Origin: Pseudarthrobacter sp. C4D7
Lineage (GTDB): Bacteria; Actinomycetota; Actinomycetes; Actinomycetales; Micrococcaceae
Length of the DNA stretch: 64,000 bases
Reading direction: 5' to 3'
NCBI RefSeq assembly: GCF_013359725.1
Contig: NZ_JABFMW010000018.1
Location: forward strand, 21,220-85,219
Below are positions 61,488 through 64,000 of this stretch, one piece after another (position 1 is the first letter of the stretch; the number at the start of each line of letters is the position of its first letter). The notes below the pieces were generated by a model. It did no database searches. It worked only from the letters and a program-made list of their open reading frames with translations, and was not told the DNA's origin. A program made the translations under genes and the position numbers.

Positions 61488-61757
61488 ATGAATGCCGAAC
61501 TTGACCAGCTGCGGTCGTTGGCACGAGTGATCGAGGCTGCCGAGGCGACCCTCGACGCCGCGTACGGGGCGTTGCGCGGCTCGGCGTCTGCTTTGCTCGC
61601 CGGCGGGTCCTCGTCCCTGGCGGAGGTCAGTGAAGCCTCGGGGCTGTGCGAGGGGGAGCTGTTGGATCTGCTCACCCTGGGCGTGGAAGACATCGCGTTC
61701 GAGCGCACGTTTTCCCAGGAACCACCCGGCCCCGACCACCCTGCCCGAGAGCGCTAA
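61488..61757 (+). CDS. Small helical protein, unknown
   Basis: 89 residues from the ATG at 61488 with GGGAGGA upstream (a start at 61473 is possible). LDQLRSLARVIEAAEATLDA, a SLAEVSEASGLCEGELLDLL segment and a VEDIAFERTF end suggest two or three helices; the middle is HTH-like. No family known. It lies between the FMN reductase and the second Hsp20 gene. Confidence 0.55.
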   Translation: MNAELDQLRSLARVIEAAEATLDAAYGALRGSASALLAGGSSSLAEVSEASGLCEGELLDLLTLGVEDIAFERTFSQEPPGPDHPARER

Positions 61758-61882
61758 GCGTCTCCGCAGGGAGTCTTATCACTCACGCTTCGCGGGCGTA
61801 TTTTATTGGTGTTGGAATTCAGGCCCGGCCCTTGGCCTCGGTCGCCGCAGGGCCGGGCAGGAGAGAGAAGGAGGTGGCCGCG

Positions 61883-62359
61883 ATGGCCAACATTATGCGC
61901 TGGGGTGGCGCTGACATCACCGAACCTTTCCGCCGGTTCCTCGAAGGGGACATGGCGTCCTGGCTCCGGGTAGAGGAATACCGTGACGCCGGATCCATGG
62001 TGGTTAAGGCTGAGGTCCCGGGTATCGATCCTGAAAAGGACGTGGACATTGAGCTGGTCGGCAATGACCTGCGGATCCAGGTGCGGCATGAGGAGAAGTC
62101 CGAACACAAGGACAAAGAGGGATACCGCTCCGAGTTCCGCTACGGGACGTTCTCGCGCAACGTAAGCCTGCCAGGCCCCGTCAGCGAAAGTGACATCCGT
62201 GCAACCTACGACAACGGCGTCCTGGAAGTCCGCATCCCGCTCCCAGATGAAACCGGGACAGCCTCCCGGAAGATACCGATCAGCCGAGCAGGCGCAGTCT
62301 CCGGAACCGGCACCGGCACTACCGGCAGCGTAGGCGGAACAGCAGAAAGCCAGGCATAA
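61883..62359 (+). CDS. Hsp20/alpha-crystallin small heat-shock protein, second copy
   Basis: 158 residues, AAGGAGG before the ATG. The alpha-crystallin domain spans ~32-130: VKAEVPGIDPEKDVDIELVG, LRIQVRHEEKSEHKDKEGYR, SEFRYGTFSRNVSLPGPV and GVLEVRIPLPDETG. The tail is Gly/Thr-rich with ISRAGAVSGTGTGTTG. Clearly different in sequence from the first Hsp20 (57675), so the two probably form separate oligomers or respond to different stresses. Confidence 0.88.
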   Translation: MANIMRWGGADITEPFRRFLEGDMASWLRVEEYRDAGSMVVKAEVPGIDPEKDVDIELVGNDLRIQVRHEEKSEHKDKEGYRSEFRYGTFSRNVSLPGPVSESDIRATYDNGVLEVRIPLPDETGTASRKIPISRAGAVSGTGTGTTGSVGGTAESQA

Positions 62360-62441
62360 GGCCTACCAGGCACGATGGGAAGGCGAACAGTACGGGCCCG
62401 TATAGTCTGAAGGATCCTCACGGCCAAGCACACGAGAGGAA

Positions 62442-62489
62442 GGCAGCTGCGCCGGTGCCGCCGTCACGGCAGCCCAAGGCGCAGCTGCC
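62442..62489. terminator. Hairpin downstream of the second Hsp20 gene
   Basis: GGCAGCTGCGCC (62442-62453) and GGCGCAGCTGCC (62478-62489) are perfect arms. TGCCG and CGGCA in the loop extend the fold. The rest of 62360-62628 has no gene. Confidence 0.6.
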
Positions 62490-62628
62490 CTGCCTTGTCT
62501 CAGCGCAGGTGGCAAATCTTAGGCCATGTCGAAGAATCCCCGGATCAACACCGGGATAGAGACCGTCAGTGCCGTCGTAAGCCGGTTGTGGTCTTCCTGG
62601 GACGTATGCCAGGTGGGACCATGCTCAT

Positions 62629-62964
62629 ATGAGTGACAATCCCCACCCCGACCCGTCACAGCAACAGCACGGGGACGCTGCACCGACGACACAACAAATG
62701 CGAACGGTCGGCCAGCGCCGACGTGAAGCGGAGCAGAAGCTGGAACATCACCTCGATGAGGCGCGCCACAAAAATGAACACCCCTCCGATGCCCCCGAAC
62801 CAGACGACGGGAGCGCTTCTGGCGGCGAAGTGGATGCCGCCGACGTTGCCGCTATCCAAAACGATGAGAGCATCACCCCCGCAGACCGTGTCGATCTCAT
62901 AGCCAATCAGGCCATCCCGGAAACGGAAAACAAAGGCACCCAGCCAGACAACGGCGATGCCTGA
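62629..62964 (+). CDS. Small hydrophilic protein, unknown
   Basis: 111 residues. A polar, mostly disordered sequence with a helical middle (TVGQRRREAEQKLEHHLDEA, ~26-45) and an acidic rest (DAPEPDDGSASGGEVDAAD). The ribosome binding site is weak. Similar acidic proteins accompany stress genes in this region; the function is unknown. Confidence 0.55.
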   Translation: MSDNPHPDPSQQQHGDAAPTTQQMRTVGQRRREAEQKLEHHLDEARHKNEHPSDAPEPDDGSASGGEVDAADVAAIQNDESITPADRVDLIANQAIPETENKGTQPDNGDA

Positions 62965-63307
62965 AGTCGGAAGGCTTCACCCGCAGACGTTCTTTAAGCT
63001 GCGGTCCGGAAACCGCTACCGCCCGGCCTGGCTGAAGATCCACCATCCATCCATGTCTGGCTCCGGCCGTGACCACCGCAGCTCACGCACCAGGAGTCAG
63101 GTCAACGCCCGAATCGTCAGGTTCAGCTGGTCGATGCGCCGGTCCGGCGGCTTCCGGCTGCCGGGCCGTTAAGCACTATCGGTACGGCCGACCGGAGAGT
63201 TATGTCAGGTCGCTGCTGGTTCGACTCGCTGGCTTATTTGTAAGGGACCGCGTTCAGAACCGGCGAGTCCTACCTGTGGCGGCCAGGCTGGTAACCCTCG
63301 AGTGGCG
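62965..63307. other. Gap without a gene
   Basis: Only short antisense or low-quality frames are present. Confidence 0.35.
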
Positions 63308-63514
63308 TTACTCGGAGCCATCGGCGATGCCGGCGTCAGGCGCCAGCGGCAGCTCCATGAATGCATACAGCTCCCGCCAGGCGTTATCCAAACGCATCTC
63401 GGCTAAGACGATCTCTTCCTTGCCAGCATCGTCACCGCGCTGCCGCAATTCAGAGAGCTCGTTGTACAGCTCATCCACCTGGTTCAACCGCCGCTTGAAT
63501 TCCATGTCAGCCAT
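63308..63514 (-). CDS. Small helical protein, unknown
   Basis: 68 residues. MEFKRRLNQVDELYNELSEL, then VLAEMRLDNAWRELYAFMEL, is a helical hairpin rich in Leu. No family recognised. It starts with MADM; the ribosome binding site is uncertain. Divergent from the gene at 63643. Confidence 0.5.
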   Translation of the reverse strand: MADMEFKRRLNQVDELYNELSELRQRGDDAGKEEIVLAEMRLDNAWRELYAFMELPLAPDAGIADGSE

Positions 63515-63642
63515 CGCAAAAGACTAATTGAACCAGGGCGAATGGGACAGACGCAGACGATGTAAGCACAAAGCTTTTCAGGTTCCGTGCGAGCACTCAC
63601 GGCAAAGGGCCACGACAGGCTTGGGTGTGGGATCATGGCGGA

Positions 63643-63840
63643 ATGGCAACCGGAGACTCCATGGAAGCGGCCAAGTACTACATGGAAGCGCTCACGCACT
63701 GGGACCGGGTCGATTCCGCATACAAGCGCAATGAAGCCAGCCGAGATGAGCGCGACGCGGCTTGGGAGACGCGAAAATCGGCGTTCGAGAACCTTCAACG
63801 CCTCGAGCAGACCGCTACGGATGAGCGCCCCGAAAGCTAA
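63643..63840 (+). CDS. Small coiled-coil protein, unknown
   Basis: 65 residues from the ATG at 63643; an in-frame GTG at 63625 would add six. KYYMEALTHWDRVDSAYKRN and ARDERDAAWETRKSAFENLQ-like stretches form a charged helical hairpin, similar in style to the neighbouring 63308 protein. No family recognised. The final 160 bases of the window hold no gene. Confidence 0.45.
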   Translation: MATGDSMEAAKYYMEALTHWDRVDSAYKRNEASRDERDAAWETRKSAFENLQRLEQTATDERPES

Positions 63841-64000
63841 GCCACGCCAGTGCGCAACACGTCGAATTTTTAGCATGGAAGTCGGTCATTTACCCCTCCC
63901 CCAAGCCCATATCTAATGCGCCGATAGTTGATATTATGTAAAGCTGTACTCTGCGTATTGCATCAGATGAATCAATCGCCCCGATCCCCCGGATCCGCAC

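Overview
The window looks like part of a large, mosaic plasmid from a high-GC actinobacterium, most likely Arthrobacter, Pseudarthrobacter or a relative in the Micrococcaceae. The reasons are the high-GC codon usage, a LexA-like box, an Lsr2 protein, actinobacterial families (DUF4192, DUF4193, DUF4913, SCO6880-like, GAF-ANTAR), a ParA partition operon, a primase-like replication protein and a type IV secretion (conjugation) operon. No relaxase, rRNA, tRNA or CRISPR array was recognised. Organism and replicon type are inferences.

Layout. (1) 1-7.0 kb: accessory, defence-like genes. These are a TnpV-like fragment, a YfbU protein with a ribbon-helix-helix (RHH) N-terminus divergent from an Mrr-like nuclease, a one-helix membrane protein, a serine recombinase, a pentapeptide-repeat protein and a DUF3644 protein. 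(2) 7.0-13.7 kb: a winged-helix-type plasmid protein and three minus-strand transcription units (ParB-like; unknown plus DUF3846; DUF4192). Each unit is preceded by a copy of the same ~350-bp leader. Two copies are identical and the third is diverged but keeps its base pairing. (3) 13.9-15.6 kb: a LexA-box operon with a DUF6504-like protein and an ATP-dependent DNA ligase, followed by a gene-poor 1.4 kb holding a DnaA-box match and a broken SRAP gene. (4) 17-21.2 kb: ParA, its partner, an AEP-like replication protein and a small RHH-like protein. (5) 21.5-24.7 kb: an ImmA-like peptidase, MAB_1171c-like membrane protein, PAP2-like protein and XRE-type regulator, bracketed by two copies of one 17-bp palindrome. 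(6) 24.8-36.3 kb: the conjugation operon, running from a CHAP hydrolase through a lipoprotein, two P-loop-degenerate ATPase-like proteins, a pilin-sized protein, a VirB6-like protein, SCO6880-like and VirB4-like proteins and the VirD4/TraG coupling protein to DUF4913. It ends at a strong terminator, followed by Lsr2 and a repeat-rich coiled-coil protein.

(7) 37.9-46.4 kb: a sugar-catabolic island on the minus strand (NIPSNAP, two Gfo/Idh/MocA dehydrogenases, ThuA-like protein, ABC importer, ROK repressor). (8) 46.9-53.6 kb: a decayed region with a multiply frameshifted NYN gene, a PAS-EAL phosphodiesterase, a resolvase remnant, two GAF-ANTAR regulators and an IS481-type remnant. (9) 53.7-64 kb: a stress and proteostasis island with an N-truncated GlgX, PRC-barrel protein, two Hsp20 chaperones, a frameshifted FtsH, DUF4193, an FMN reductase and several small hydrophilic proteins.

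The observations I rate most novel are the repeated, covarying leader upstream of the plasmid accessory units, with mutually exclusive conserved pairings, the Mrr-like nuclease/membrane protein pair, and the palindrome-bracketed ImmA module. All readings were made by eye from the sequence; no database search or folding program was run.
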